Below are positions 42,660 through 52,502 of a stretch of 64,000 bases of DNA, piece by piece. Location: positions 1 to 64,000 of the forward strand of contig NZ_NFLQ01000017.1 in assembly GCF_002160985.1 (NCBI RefSeq). The letters are read 5' to 3'. The position numbers were made by a program, and so were the translations under genes. Origin of the DNA: Lachnoclostridium sp. An118 (GTDB lineage Bacteria > Bacillota > Clostridia > Lachnospirales > Lachnospiraceae). How positions within the stretch are numbered: the stretch's first letter is position 1; the number at the start of each line of letters is the position of its first letter. The notes beneath the pieces were generated by a model that saw only the letters and a program-made list of their open reading frames with translations, ran no database searches and was not told where the DNA came from.

Positions 42660-43721
42660 TTATAACACATTTCCGTGACAAAAGGGAACAAATGTGACAG
42701 CTTCCCTTGGCAGTAATGCTGACTGCTCATTCTTCTCAATGGCCGTCATGAGGGCATCCTTTATCTGCCCTCCAAGATTCGGGTCCAGCTCCTTCGTGGC
42801 AATGTGGGCAAAAAGGAAAGATTTTTCCATATCCCGTGGTTTGGACAGGGAGTCCAGCATCTCCCGCAGCAGCTCCACGCAGCGGTCCCCGTCCCTCTCC
42901 TCCACGGCCACCGTAAATTCCAGAGTCAGGCCGCTGTAATCCCACTGCCAGGCCTCCATCACCTTCCGCCCGTAGCCGGCGATCTCCCGGGCCCGCTCCC
43001 GGTCACCCTCCCGCGCGGCCACAGTGGCCAGATTGTCGAGAAGCAGATAGACCTCTATGATGGAGCCGTTCAGCTTCTGCTCGATCAGCTTGGCGGCCTC
43101 CTCATTTTTCTCCTGCTTCATATACATGGAAATCTGCAGCTGCCTCTTGTCCAGCGAGTTGTACTCGGGAAGGCGCTGCAGGTATTCCCCCGCCTTCTCA
43201 TAGTCCTCCTCCTGGATACAGAGGGAGGCCAGCGCATATCTGGCGCGGTCCGCGAACACAGGGTCATCGCATTTTACCGCCCTCTCATACAGCCGGACCG
43301 CATATTCCTGGCACTCCTGCCGCTGCTCGTCTCCCGCCGTCCTAAGGATCACAAGTCCCCGCAACATGGTAGCCAGCTGGTACAGGAGCTCCCCGCAGGA
43401 GGGATATTCCTCCGCCAGGTCCCTGACCCGGTCGACGGCTGCCTCTACCCCCTCCTCCTGGGAAATCCGGGCCACCTCATTCATCTCTTTTGCCATCTCC
43501 TCCCGGGTCAGGCTCTCCCGAAAGCACATCAGCGTATTGGGGTCTGACTTCAGAAGCCGGGCCAGGGCGGGAACAAGGGAAATGTCCGGGTAGGTGGCGC
43601 CGTTCTCCCACTTGTTCACAGCGGGCGCCGACACGCCCAGATACTCCGCCACCTGCTCCTGGGTGAGACCAAGCTCCCTGCGCTTTCTTCGTATCACATC
43701 GTTCATCTGCATAACATGCAT
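42660..43721 (-). CDS. XRE-family regulator with helical repeat domain
   Basis: This 353-residue protein has an N-terminal helix-turn-helix, RRELGLTQEQVAEYLGVSAP and AVNKWENGATYPD, followed by about 270 residues of TPR-like helical hairpins (EYAVRLYERAVKCDDPVFAD, YALASLCIQEEDYEKAGEYL). This matches Firmicutes regulators in which the repeats bind a peptide or partner. GAGGAA lies nine bases before the ATG at 43721. It has its own promoter region; targets are not evident. Confidence 0.85.
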   Translation of the reverse strand: MHVMQMNDVIRRKRRELGLTQEQVAEYLGVSAPAVNKWENGATYPDISLVPALARLLKSDPNTLMCFRESLTREEMAKEMNEVARISQEEGVEAAVDRVRDLAEEYPSCGELLYQLATMLRGLVILRTAGDEQRQECQEYAVRLYERAVKCDDPVFADRARYALASLCIQEEDYEKAGEYLQRLPEYNSLDKRQLQISMYMKQEKNEEAAKLIEQKLNGSIIEVYLLLDNLATVAAREGDRERAREIAGYGRKVMEAWQWDYSGLTLEFTVAVEERDGDRCVELLREMLDSLSKPRDMEKSFLFAHIATKELDPNLGGQIKDALMTAIEKNEQSALLPREAVTFVPFCHGNVL

Positions 43722-43850
43722 AACAGTCTGTTCCTCCTCGTTTTTATTGCGAAGGCCTTCACTACTGTTATTGTAGCAGACGGATATCAGGATGTATATT
43801 GAACGGTTCTTAATTTTCAGGAAGTTTTTTTAACTGCAAGTTATGTTTTG

Positions 43851-44423
43851 TCACAGGATATATGTCATCTCATGCCAGCTCTCGCCGCCCCAGCAGGACT
43901 GGGACATACCCCCGTCCTCAAATCCCATCTTCAGGTACATGCCCACCTTTTCCTCCAGACAGGTCAGGACAAGCATCCTGCGGCCACGCTCCCGCTCCTG
44001 CCTGACATAGCAGGCCATCAGCTCAGAGGCCAGCCCCTGACGGCGGTACTGCGGCAAAACTCCCAGGCTGAGCACCATGACATTGGCTCCCCTTGGGTCA
44101 TGGAGGTCTGTCTGCTTAAAAAATCCATCCCGCAGGGTGGACTCATCTGTCACAAGGCCGTTCAGATAGCCCGCCAGCCTTCCCGTCTCCCTGTCCACAG
44201 CCACCAGGAACTGCTCCCCCGCCAGGGTGGCCCTGGCCTTTACAACCTCCTTGGTCCCCGCCTCATTAGGCGGGAAGCACAGCCGCTCCGCCTCCGCTGC
44301 CTCCCTGACCTCCGACCGCCGGATCAGGCGGATCTCGAACCGCTCTTCCGTGCGGCCGCTTCCCTTTTCAGTCGCTTTTTCAATCATTTTCCCAGTCGTT
44401 TCTTCAGCTGTTTTCCCAGTCAT
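43851..44423 (-). CDS. GNAT N-acetyltransferase
   Basis: This 190-residue enzyme has the acetyl-CoA pocket LSLGVLPQYRRQGLASELM and a C-terminal MYLKMGFEDGGMS. The N terminus before about residue 29 is low-complexity and charged (repeats of EKATEKGSGRTEE type), so a later start is possible. The domain resembles serotonin/aralkylamine-type acetyltransferases. Substrate unknown; neighbours on either side are regulators. Confidence 0.82.
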   Translation of the reverse strand: MTGKTAEETTGKMIEKATEKGSGRTEERFEIRLIRRSEVREAAEAERLCFPPNEAGTKEVVKARATLAGEQFLVAVDRETGRLAGYLNGLVTDESTLRDGFFKQTDLHDPRGANVMVLSLGVLPQYRRQGLASELMACYVRQERERGRRMLVLTCLEEKVGMYLKMGFEDGGMSQSCWGGESWHEMTYIL

Positions 44424-44613
44424 ACTCTGCTCTTCCTCTGCCTTTTTGTTCCAAAGAGAAAACGGGCAGTGTCACCTGCCCTCTTTTATTTTATTCTCTT
44501 TCCTTCCTCAAGCTGCCGCTCAAGGCAGCTTACAGTACTTTTGTCATTTTTTATTTTACTCCTTTTTACAAAAGATGCAATGACTGATTATGGCATTTGA
44601 TTCCGGATTGGTG

Positions 44614-44619
44614 TATAAT
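44614..44619 (+). promoter_or_regulatory. -10 box for the GGDEF gene
   Basis: TATAAT with a preceding TG, 27 bp before the start; the -35 region is weak. No c-di-GMP riboswitch consensus is visible between 44424 and 44646. Confidence 0.45.
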
Positions 44620-44646
44620 ATTAAAAAATTTAGAATGGAGGTAGCC

Positions 44647-45804
44647 ATGATCTCTCTGAAGCAATACGTTAAAATTGATAACAGAAAAAAGAAGCAGTAT
44701 TTTCGGACTGCCTCTCTGGAAATTGCGCAGCAGAATCTTCGGCTTCTTCAGCTCTCCAGCCTGTCCACAGTAGCCTTTCTGCTCTTATTTTTCCTGCTGA
44801 CACCGCTGATCATTCCGGAATGGGAGATGACTCCTCAGCACTTCTGGTTCCTCCCTGCCTCGCTGAGTTTATTTCTCATCTCCTTTTTATATCAAAAGCT
44901 AAACCGGGGCAGCTTCCGCTTTGTAACTTTCCTTTGCATTCTTTTTGAAGTGGTCGTAGCCTTCTTTATCATATTAATCGATGTATATACCTCAAGAGAG
45001 GCTCCCGGGTCCTTTTTTGCTCCCCTCTGTCTCGCTCTGCCTGCCATGTTCATCCTTCCTCTGCACCTGAGCTATCTGCTTATTTTCTGTTTCGAGGCGC
45101 TCTATATCGCACTCACACTTTCCTACAAGACATCATTTATCGCACAGTATGATATTTTCACCTCTATCGTAGGCATTTCCTTTTCCTTTGTCATTGCACA
45201 CACGATCCTGCACCTTCGCGCGGGGGATTTTGACCTGAGACTGAAATACCAGCAGCTGAGCCGGCGCGATGCACTCTCCGACATCCTGAACAAAAAGGCT
45301 TTTGAGGATTCTGCAAAGGCCTACCTGCAAAGAGATATTTCCGGCTGCCCCCGCCCCTGTACACTTCTGATCTTTGACATTGATAATTTTAAAGTAGTCA
45401 ATGATAATCTGGGGCACTATGCTGGCGACCAGCTTCTGAGCCTCATCGGAAACAGGCTTCCCGAGCTCTTCCGCTCCACTGACATCGTTGGCCGCTTCGG
45501 AGGAGACGAGTTCGTGATCCTTCTCATAGGACCACTCACGCGCGACACCCTTGAGGAAAAATGCCGCTCTATCCATCGGCAGATTTCTGAGATCAAACTG
45601 CCGGGACTAGACACCCATATCACCTGCAGCATCGGATGCGGGATTTCTGATGGCTCTGTAGAATCCTATGATGAACTGTTCCGCTTGGCTGACAGAGCTC
45701 TTTATACAGCAAAAGAAACAGGCAAAAACCGCCACTGCATGCTGGATACAGACTCAGCCCAACGCTACAAAGTCCGAATATCCTCCCCCAGGGGCAGCTC
45801 ATAG
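44647..45804 (+). CDS. Membrane diguanylate cyclase (GGDEF domain)
   Basis: This 385-residue protein has about six membrane helices in residues 40-195 and a C-terminal GGDEF domain with the active loop GRFGGDEFVILL, so it should make cyclic di-GMP from GTP. The substrate pocket segment LLIFDIDNFKVVNDNLGHYA is intact. An inhibitory RxxD site before the loop is not apparent. ATG at 44647 has GGAGG five bases upstream; an upstream frame to 44590 overlaps the promoter. The 3' end overlaps the convergent bile salt hydrolase gene by 40 bp. Confidence 0.92.
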   Translation: MISLKQYVKIDNRKKKQYFRTASLEIAQQNLRLLQLSSLSTVAFLLLFFLLTPLIIPEWEMTPQHFWFLPASLSLFLISFLYQKLNRGSFRFVTFLCILFEVVVAFFIILIDVYTSREAPGSFFAPLCLALPAMFILPLHLSYLLIFCFEALYIALTLSYKTSFIAQYDIFTSIVGISFSFVIAHTILHLRAGDFDLRLKYQQLSRRDALSDILNKKAFEDSAKAYLQRDISGCPRPCTLLIFDIDNFKVVNDNLGHYAGDQLLSLIGNRLPELFRSTDIVGRFGGDEFVILLIGPLTRDTLEEKCRSIHRQISEIKLPGLDTHITCSIGCGISDGSVESYDELFRLADRALYTAKETGKNRHCMLDTDSAQRYKVRISSPRGSS

Positions 45805-46736
45805 GATATCAGCTCCCTTCCATCCAGGTCCTCTCTTCTCATATCCACTGCCTGGATCCTGTGGTTGTCATAGGTCTTGAAATAGTAAACTCCGGTACAG
45901 GCGTTGACACAGCAGGAGTAGGTGGTGACATCTTCCCGCCCCTCCTCTGTCAGTACCATACCCCGCACCATGGACACGCTGTCAAGGATGTGGAAAAGCT
46001 GGGACACATTTGCCCTCTCCTCCCTTGGTGCCCTGGAATTCCATCTGAGGAAGGCGGCCCGCACAAACCTGGATGCCGGCGACGCGTCTCCCGGAAGTCC
46101 GATAGCTCCCATGCCCTGCCCAAAGGGCTCCATGTCCAGGCCCTCGCCAAACCGGTTCTCCGGAGCTCGGGCTGTCAGATTCAGATACTGCCGCAGGTTC
46201 ATAAGGTGAAAGGGAAATGGTGGATTATTTGTAAGCACCCCAAAGGGATTTTCATAGAGCTTCAGTCCCTCCTCCACCGGCTCGGCCACCCATGCCTCTT
46301 TCCTGTCTGCAATCATGAAATGCAGCGGGGCCAGGGGGACCTCCGGCGCAAAGGGAACGCCCACTAAATCCGTCTCCTTCAGATATCCCACTGCCTCACT
46401 CACGCAGGAGCACTGCCCCAGCAGCCAGGGAATCACCTCGTAGGGTGTGACCTGGTATTTCTTTTTCCCCGCCACAGGATAAAAGGCATTTCCCGGGAAA
46501 TTCAGCCCTGCCATGCAAAGCCCTTTCTCGTTGACCGCCTCAGCGTACATGGGATACTCCTCCATCACCGCCGCCATGCCGATCATGCCGTAATGGCGGC
46601 CCATGGACTCCATCCTTTTGAATGTGAGGGGATACTTTCTCGGTGTGATGACCACCCGCTCCCCAAAGGAATACTCCAGGTCCAGATTTCTCCCAAAATA
46701 AAAATCTCCATTTTCGTACGTGATACAGGTACACAT
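45765..46736 (-). CDS. bsh: Bile salt hydrolase / linear amide C-N hydrolase
   Basis: This 323-residue Ntn hydrolase cuts amide bonds of conjugated bile salts or related substrates. The nucleophile Cys must follow the removed Met, which fixes the start at 46736 (MCTCITYENG), eight bases after GGAGG. Other active-site residues are present: Arg16 and Asp19 in FGRNLDLEYSFGE, Asn in AGLNFPGN, Asn in VLTNNPPFPFH and Arg in ASRFVRAAF. These match bile salt hydrolases better than penicillin V acylases, but the two subfamilies can be confused. It is 103 bp downstream of the YhgE gene on the same strand. Confidence 0.9.
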   Translation of the reverse strand: MCTCITYENGDFYFGRNLDLEYSFGERVVITPRKYPLTFKRMESMGRHYGMIGMAAVMEEYPMYAEAVNEKGLCMAGLNFPGNAFYPVAGKKKYQVTPYEVIPWLLGQCSCVSEAVGYLKETDLVGVPFAPEVPLAPLHFMIADRKEAWVAEPVEEGLKLYENPFGVLTNNPPFPFHLMNLRQYLNLTARAPENRFGEGLDMEPFGQGMGAIGLPGDASPASRFVRAAFLRWNSRAPREERANVSQLFHILDSVSMVRGMVLTEEGREDVTTYSCCVNACTGVYYFKTYDNHRIQAVDMRREDLDGRELISYELPLGEDIRTL

Positions 46737-46839
46737 AGTCATCTCCTCCTATTGTCAGTATCCTCATCCTGCCCGTCCTTTATACCAGGAGGCTATCCCG
46801 CCTGTCTTCCCCCCCTGTATCCCGGTCGGTCGCGCACTC

Positions 46840-49800
46840 CTACGCCAGCCCTTTTTCCTCCAGCCAGTCTATCAGGAGCCTCTGCCCTTTATTCCGGCGG
46901 CGGGCCATACGCCGGAACTGCAGGATCGTAAGGCCGGTAAAGGCAGCGGTCAGGACCGCCATCAGGACAACGGAGGAGAGGATGCTCTCCCCGCCGCATA
47001 TCGTACTCCTGAATGCATCTACCGTGTAGGTGAAAGGCAGCCAGTCATGTATCCTGGCTACAAACGGCGGGGAGAGTTCAACCGGGTACGTGCCGGCAGA
47101 CCCGGAGAGCTGCACGACCATAAATATCAGCATGAGGAAACTCCCCACTTTTCCAAGTGTAATGTTAAAATAGTACATGATCGAGGTAAAGGCTGCCGCT
47201 GTCAGGCAGGCAAAGAGCACAGTCTTTGTCATCTCTGCCGGAGCAAATCCATCCACCGCATGCAGAAGGAGGATGAGCAGGAGCCCCTGCAGGGCTGCCA
47301 CAGGGTAGAGCACGACAGCCTTGCTGGCCCACCAGGAAAAACCACCCTTCAGCCTGCCCGTATATTTTGTAAGAGGATACATGAGGCAGAATGCCAGACA
47401 TCCTACCCACAGTCCCACAGACATCATGTACGGCGCCATGGCATGCCCGTTATTTTCTACAACAGTCAGCTCCGTCTCCTTCGCATCCAGTGGAGAGGCA
47501 AACATGCCCACTGTCTGATCTCCGGCCTTGACTCTGCCGGCCTGTCCGGCCCCGTCCTGCAGCCCCGCTGCCAGCTCTTCCGATCCGGACTGCAGCTCCT
47601 TCATCCCCAGGTCCAGCGCCTCCGCGCCCTCATACAGCCTGGCCGCTCCACTGTGGATCTGCCTTGCACCGCCGGAGAGGCTGTCCGCCCCCTTTGTCAG
47701 CGTCCCGCTGTTTTCTGTCAGCTGCGCTGTCCCGTCAAACAGGCTGGCTGTGCCTGACGCAAACCTGTCCATCCCCACGGTCATGGCGTCCACTCCATCT
47801 GCAAGCTGTCCTGTCCCTTCTGTCAGGACGGTGCTGCCTGCCGCCAGACTGGACACCCCGTCCGCATAGGTCCTGATCCCACGGTCCAGCTCTGCCATGC
47901 CGCCAGCCACCGCCCGGCCGCCGGACCGGACCGCACTGACTGCACTGAGCATTTCTCCTCCTGCTGCCTTCAAGCTGTCCGCACCGCCTGCCAGCGCAGT
48001 ATTCTCTGCCGCAAGGGCCTCGAGCCCGGTGCGGAGGCCGCCGACTCCTTTTGCCGCCTCCGGAAAATATTCTGACGCCTTCTCAAGCTGTCCCAGGGTC
48101 CGCGCTGTCTCCCCCACCTCTTCGGACATCTGCTCCGCCTCGCCGCAGAGTCCTCCAACCTCATCTGCCAGCCTGCTAAGCTCATCCGTCTGTACAGGCA
48201 GGATCTTTTCCTGCGCAGTCCCCAGCCTTCCGGCTCTCTCATCCAGCACGCTGCTCTCCTTGTCCAGCGCATCCGCACTCCCGGCCAGAAGCTCCTGCAC
48301 CTCCGCCAGGCTGCCCGCCGTCTGCTCCATCTGCTCTGCGGTTGCAGCCATAGCTCGGTCCCAGCTGTCCAGCGATCCTGACGCGCGCTCTGAAATCTGA
48401 CGCGCGCTCTCCATATATGCCTCTTTGTCCAGGCCTTCCGGCCCCTGCTGGCTTCCCGCGGAAGCATACAGGGACTGGATCACTGTGTTCAGGCCCTCCA
48501 GCGTCTCTCCCGGTACAGAGCCCTCCGCCAGGAGCTGGCTGTATATTCCCTCCAGCTCCCGGGCCGCCTCTGTCATAGCCTCTCTGGTGCCTTGCGCCTG
48601 CCGGCCTGCTGCACTGATCCTTTCATTTGCGTCATCCACACAGCTCTCCACCAGCGCCCCGGCATTTCCAGCCGCCTCTGAGACGGTTGTTCTGGCACTC
48701 TCGGTCTGCTCCTCCGCATCAGAAATGCTGCCGCCTGCGCTTCTGACTGTGTCTGACGCCTGGCTGATGCCCTCTGCAGCTTCCCTCATATCTCCCGCCA
48801 GCCTGTCCACATCAGACTGTGCCTCCTCCAGCTCTGTCCCGGCAGAACCAAGTGCGTCTGCCACCTCCCGGATCTGCCTGTCTGATGTACTGTCCGAAAG
48901 CGCCCGCATCTGTCTGTGCACCTCTTCAAGCCCGGATCCAAGCCGCTCTGCCCCTGCCGCAAGCGAGGTGTCGCCGCCCGAGACCGCACGGTTTACCTCT
49001 GATATTCCCTCTGACACCTCCCCCAGATCTTCCAGAGACGCCAGCTGTCTCGAGCTCTCCTCCAGCTCTCCTGCCCCCTGTGCATAGGCAGCGGCCTGTC
49101 CCACAAAGGTGTTGACAGCACTGACATACTGGTCCGCACCTCCAGCCAGGGCTTCCAGCCCCTCCGCAAGGCCGGAAGCTCCTTCTCCCAGCTCCTCTGA
49201 GGCGGACAGAAGCTGCCCTGACCGTGAATGCAGCAGCTCCACCCCGCCGGCGTACACCTTCACTCCTTCATCCAGAGAATGTGTGCCCGCTGTGAGCCGC
49301 GGGAGCTCTTCTTGTGCCGCGTCCGCCCCCAGCTTGAGCTGTGCTGCTCCGTCGTTGACCCGCCCTACACCCTCCGTGTATTCCTTCAGTCCTTTATCCA
49401 GCGTGTCTGCTCCGTCCGCAAAGGTGAGCGTACTGTCCTCCAGCCTCTTCATATTTTCCGTAAGCTCTCCGCTTCCGTCAGAGGCAGCGGCCACCCCGCC
49501 CGCAAGTACCCCGGCTCCGTCTGAAGCCTCCTGCATCCCTTCTCCGGCCTGTGCGATCCGGTCAAACAAGACCTCTGTGTAGGTCTCCGTGACCTGGGAT
49601 GCAACCTCATCTCTGATCCTGGCAAGCGCTGTCTCACTCATTTTTGAGGCGATATAATTTGTCCCGGGATTCGTCTCATACCGAAGCTCCATCTTCTGCG
49701 GCTCCTCATCCAGGAGCGTGGCTGCATTTCCCGAAAAGTCCTCCGGAATGGTGATCACCATGTACCATGTGCCATTTGCCAGCCCATCCCTGGCACTCTT

Positions 49801-50064
49801 TTCATCCGTAAAATGGAAGTCAAGGTCCCTGCTGTCCTTCAGAGCCTCCACCATATCATTTCCTATACTTAATGTCTGCCCCTCGTATTCCACAGGCTGG
49901 TCCTCGTTTACCACCGCGACCGGAAGCTGCTCCAGGCTGCCGTACGGGTCCCACATGGATTTCAAAAATAAGCCCGCATAAATAAAGGGGATTACCGTGA
50001 TCGCCGCCACCACCAAGAGCAGTATCTTGTTGTGTGTCAGGCTGCGTAGTTCTCTTTTTATCAT
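46840..50064 (-). CDS. YhgE/Pip-family membrane protein, very long
   Basis: This 1074-residue protein has one N-terminal span (residues 10-34), an outer Pip domain (LPVAVVNEDQPVEYEGQTL, YMVITIPEDFSGNAATLL), then about 600 residues of Gly/Ala-rich heptad-like repeats of the pattern GADxLxxGxxxL, and five C-terminal spans of the ABC-2 type. The family is the phage infection protein group and ESX/T7-associated permeases. The repeat region is much longer than in ordinary YhgE and should form a long extracellular coiled coil. ATG at 50064 follows GAGGGAAG. A TetR gene lies directly upstream on the same strand. Confidence 0.88.
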   Translation of the reverse strand: MIKRELRSLTHNKILLLVVAAITVIPFIYAGLFLKSMWDPYGSLEQLPVAVVNEDQPVEYEGQTLSIGNDMVEALKDSRDLDFHFTDEKSARDGLANGTWYMVITIPEDFSGNAATLLDEEPQKMELRYETNPGTNYIASKMSETALARIRDEVASQVTETYTEVLFDRIAQAGEGMQEASDGAGVLAGGVAAASDGSGELTENMKRLEDSTLTFADGADTLDKGLKEYTEGVGRVNDGAAQLKLGADAAQEELPRLTAGTHSLDEGVKVYAGGVELLHSRSGQLLSASEELGEGASGLAEGLEALAGGADQYVSAVNTFVGQAAAYAQGAGELEESSRQLASLEDLGEVSEGISEVNRAVSGGDTSLAAGAERLGSGLEEVHRQMRALSDSTSDRQIREVADALGSAGTELEEAQSDVDRLAGDMREAAEGISQASDTVRSAGGSISDAEEQTESARTTVSEAAGNAGALVESCVDDANERISAAGRQAQGTREAMTEAARELEGIYSQLLAEGSVPGETLEGLNTVIQSLYASAGSQQGPEGLDKEAYMESARQISERASGSLDSWDRAMAATAEQMEQTAGSLAEVQELLAGSADALDKESSVLDERAGRLGTAQEKILPVQTDELSRLADEVGGLCGEAEQMSEEVGETARTLGQLEKASEYFPEAAKGVGGLRTGLEALAAENTALAGGADSLKAAGGEMLSAVSAVRSGGRAVAGGMAELDRGIRTYADGVSSLAAGSTVLTEGTGQLADGVDAMTVGMDRFASGTASLFDGTAQLTENSGTLTKGADSLSGGARQIHSGAARLYEGAEALDLGMKELQSGSEELAAGLQDGAGQAGRVKAGDQTVGMFASPLDAKETELTVVENNGHAMAPYMMSVGLWVGCLAFCLMYPLTKYTGRLKGGFSWWASKAVVLYPVAALQGLLLILLLHAVDGFAPAEMTKTVLFACLTAAAFTSIMYYFNITLGKVGSFLMLIFMVVQLSGSAGTYPVELSPPFVARIHDWLPFTYTVDAFRSTICGGESILSSVVLMAVLTAAFTGLTILQFRRMARRRNKGQRLLIDWLEEKGLA

Positions 50065-50214
50065 ATGCTTCCCTCTTTCTGTCATTTTGCTGATAAGAAA
50101 TATACCACGGCACTCCTCCCTTTTATACAGACAAAACCCGCCCTGTGTCTGAAAATCAGTCACAGGGCGGGTTTTGCCCATACATTCATCCCCATACATC
50201 CATGCATCTCTTTT

Positions 50215-50772
50215 TTATACAGTCTCAAAGCGCCGGAGCATTTCTTCCACTGTCCCCTTTTTCAGGTCATAGATCCTGTCAAAGAAGAGGCGGATATCCT
50301 CTCCCAGCCCGGCCTGCAGCCACTCAGATATCACGCCAAAGCTCACAGCCTTCAAATACTGCACTATCATCAGGCGGTCCGTCTCTTTGATCTGCCGGCC
50401 ATCCAGCACAGCCTCAATATAAAGGGCAACAATCTGCTCACACATCTGCCAGAGATATGTCTCAAATATCTCCCTGTTTGAGGAATGATAAATATGTAGA
50501 AACAGCGTCTTCCGCTCCAGTATGTAGCTGATGGCAGTCTCAAAGAAATCCCTGACCGTATCCGCAGACGGGTACTGCCTGATAATGGCCTCAGCCTGCT
50601 CCATCACCATCTCCTCAACCAGGGAGGGGATGTCGTGAAAATAATAGTAGAAGGTATTGCGGTTGACACCGCAGTCAGAGACGATATCCCTGACCTTGAT
50701 CTGCGACAGCGGCCGCTCGTTCAGAAGCTTTAAAAAGGATTGTTTGATTGCGTCACGTGTAAATTTTGACAT
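50215..50772 (-). CDS. TetR/AcrR-family regulator
   Basis: This 185-residue protein starts MSKFTRDAIKQSFLKLL and has the helix-turn-helix IKVRDIVSDCGVNRNTFYYY; the C-terminal half is a helical ligand domain of the type seen in dihydroxyacetone-kinase-linked regulators. The ATG at 50772 follows GGGAGGAGGAGG. It is 150 bp upstream of the YhgE gene on the same strand and probably controls it. Confidence 0.88.
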   Translation of the reverse strand: MSKFTRDAIKQSFLKLLNERPLSQIKVRDIVSDCGVNRNTFYYYFHDIPSLVEEMVMEQAEAIIRQYPSADTVRDFFETAISYILERKTLFLHIYHSSNREIFETYLWQMCEQIVALYIEAVLDGRQIKETDRLMIVQYLKAVSFGVISEWLQAGLGEDIRLFFDRIYDLKKGTVEEMLRRFETV

Positions 50773-51054
50773 AGGCCTCCTCCTCCCAGGACAATGCATC
50801 GCCTTCTAAAAAAGCTCTTCCATTTGCAGCGCTCTATATCTGCCCTTCGATTCTACCACATTATCATCCGCACATCCACAGCAAACAGGAAGGCACATAT
50901 CCGGGAAGGCACTGTGCAGATAATTTCCTTCTGTTATGGTTGACAGAGCCTTTTCCTGCCATTAAACTGAAACTGCTTTGCAAATGGCAGCAACAGTCAG
51001 TTGCTTTATCAGTGGTATGTAGAGTGATACACTGTTTGCAAGGAGGCAATAAAT

Positions 51055-51498
51055 GTGGATACCAAAACCGTTATTTATGAATTAAGGACAAAACACGGAC
51101 TATCCCAGGATGAACTGGCCCAGAAAGTATTTGTTACCAGACAAGCTGTTTCCCGCTGGGAAAACGGGGAAACTGTCCCAAATACAGAAACCTTAAAATT
51201 GTTATCAAATGTGTTTGAGGTTTCGATCAATACTCTCTTAGGTTCCCCGAGGAAATTATTCTGTCAATGCTGTGGAATGCCGCTTGAGGATTCCATCATC
51301 AGCAAGGAGTCCAACGGAGAATTGAACGAGGAGTACTGCAAATGGTGCTATTCAGGTGGTCAATTTGCGTACCCGTCAAAGGAAGCATTACTGGATTATC
51401 TTGTTGAACATATGCCCAATCCTGATAATTCACAAAACGAGGAAAGACGCACTCAGTTTGATCTGTATCTTTCGCAGCTGAAGCATTGGAAAAAATGA
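51055..51498 (+). CDS. XRE-family regulator with C-terminal zinc ribbon
   Basis: This 147-residue protein has the helix-turn-helix LSQDELAQKVFVTRQAVSRW in its first 60 residues and then a zinc-ribbon domain with FCQCCGMPL and EEYCKWCYSGG. The combination is common in Firmicutes and may sense metal or redox. The start is GTG behind AAGGAGG. It lies at the border between the GC-rich chromosome and the AT-rich island. Confidence 0.85.
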   Translation: MDTKTVIYELRTKHGLSQDELAQKVFVTRQAVSRWENGETVPNTETLKLLSNVFEVSINTLLGSPRKLFCQCCGMPLEDSIISKESNGELNEEYCKWCYSGGQFAYPSKEALLDYLVEHMPNPDNSQNEERRTQFDLYLSQLKHWKK

Positions 51499-51699
51499 AG
51501 ACTTTACAATATTTCCGGGAACCGCATTTTAATACAAGAAATGGACATGATAACGTATAATTAATTTCGCAAAATCAAATTTAGTTCTATACAGTTTTTA
51601 TAGGAGATTTTGCACTATTTGATTTTATTTGTTTCCAACTGTCACATATCTATGGTCTATCACAGTTAGTGTTATCAATCCGTTATCATATTTGTGTTA

Positions 51700-51999
51700 T
51701 CACTCAAAAATCCTTGTAATATCTTGATATCGGTTGACCACCCGATAAATCTCTAAATACTCATTGCTTACCTTGTAGATGATCACGTAATCTTCCCATA
51801 TCGCATATTTATAGTCTGTCCGAAAGCTGACCCTCTTAGAAAGATCTGAACCCATTCCCGGGAACATCTGGAGATTTTCAAATTTGCCGCAAATTTCCTT
51901 TATGGTCTTTGCAGCATATTCAGCATTATCTTCTGCAATGTAATCTCGAATATTCTTTAGATCCTTTGCAACGATCGGATTGATCCGCAATTTTAACAT
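51700..51999 (-). CDS. ParE/RelE-family toxin
   Basis: This 99-residue protein has the ParE/RelE fold pattern: a long first helix (VAKDLKNIRDYIAEDNAEYA), the turn MFPGMGSDLSKRVSFR and the final strands DYVIIYKVSNEYLEIYRVVN. Members inhibit gyrase or cleave mRNA; the sequence does not say which. ATG at 51999 begins one base after the antitoxin stop, so the pair is translationally coupled. Confidence 0.88.
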   Translation of the reverse strand: MLKLRINPIVAKDLKNIRDYIAEDNAEYAAKTIKEICGKFENLQMFPGMGSDLSKRVSFRTDYKYAIWEDYVIIYKVSNEYLEIYRVVNRYQDITRIFE

Positions 52000-52000
52000 C

Positions 52001-52249
52001 TTATTCCCCCACAAGTGCTTTCAATTCATCCAGATTCAGCCAACCTTCGCCATCTTTCACTGCTTCTTCAGCTTCTTGCAGTTTTATCAGAAGTTTTTTC
52101 TCTGCACGATCACGCTCATAATCTTCAATATCCATAACCACAAAACGCCCTCTGCCATTCTTGGTCAAATACACTGGTTCCCCTTTGCGACAGTTCTTCA
52201 GGACTTCATTATAATTTCTCAAATCAGATACTGGTAAAATATTTGGCAT
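52001..52249 (-). CDS. Phd/YefM-family antitoxin
   Basis: This 82-residue protein has the N-terminal Phd DNA-binding part (MPNILPVSDLRNYNEVLKNC, PVYLTKNGRGRFVVMDIEDY) and an acidic C-terminal tail that would wrap the toxin. It precedes the ParE-type toxin in the same operon and should repress the promoter upstream of 52249. Confidence 0.9.
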   Translation of the reverse strand: MPNILPVSDLRNYNEVLKNCRKGEPVYLTKNGRGRFVVMDIEDYERDRAEKKLLIKLQEAEEAVKDGEGWLNLDELKALVGE

Positions 52250-52502
52250 ATTCTTTCAGCCCCTTCCTTGATCTCATATTATTTCTGCTACTTATATTAT
52301 ACGCAAAAAGCTGTAAAATTCAACGTAGATTTTTACAGCTTTCTGGAAGGAATTTTCATTATGGATATTTCTGTTATAGCAGTTTGGCGTAGATTAGCCA
52401 AATCCCTGAGTTACTCGAACCCGGCGTGCTCTCTGGGATAATTAACTGTATTTGTTTAGGTTGTGTATGAATTCACGCCGGTATTTACTTCAATTACATC
52501 AA

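Noticed and set aside
44424-44646. Possible c-di-GMP riboswitch before the GGDEF gene
   Set aside because: Two short hairpins occur, but not the conserved GEMM core.
52412-52423. tRNA-like T-arm string
   Set aside because: Only the T-arm is present, with no acceptor, D or anticodon stem, so it is not a tRNA gene. It is kept only as part of a possible attachment relic.
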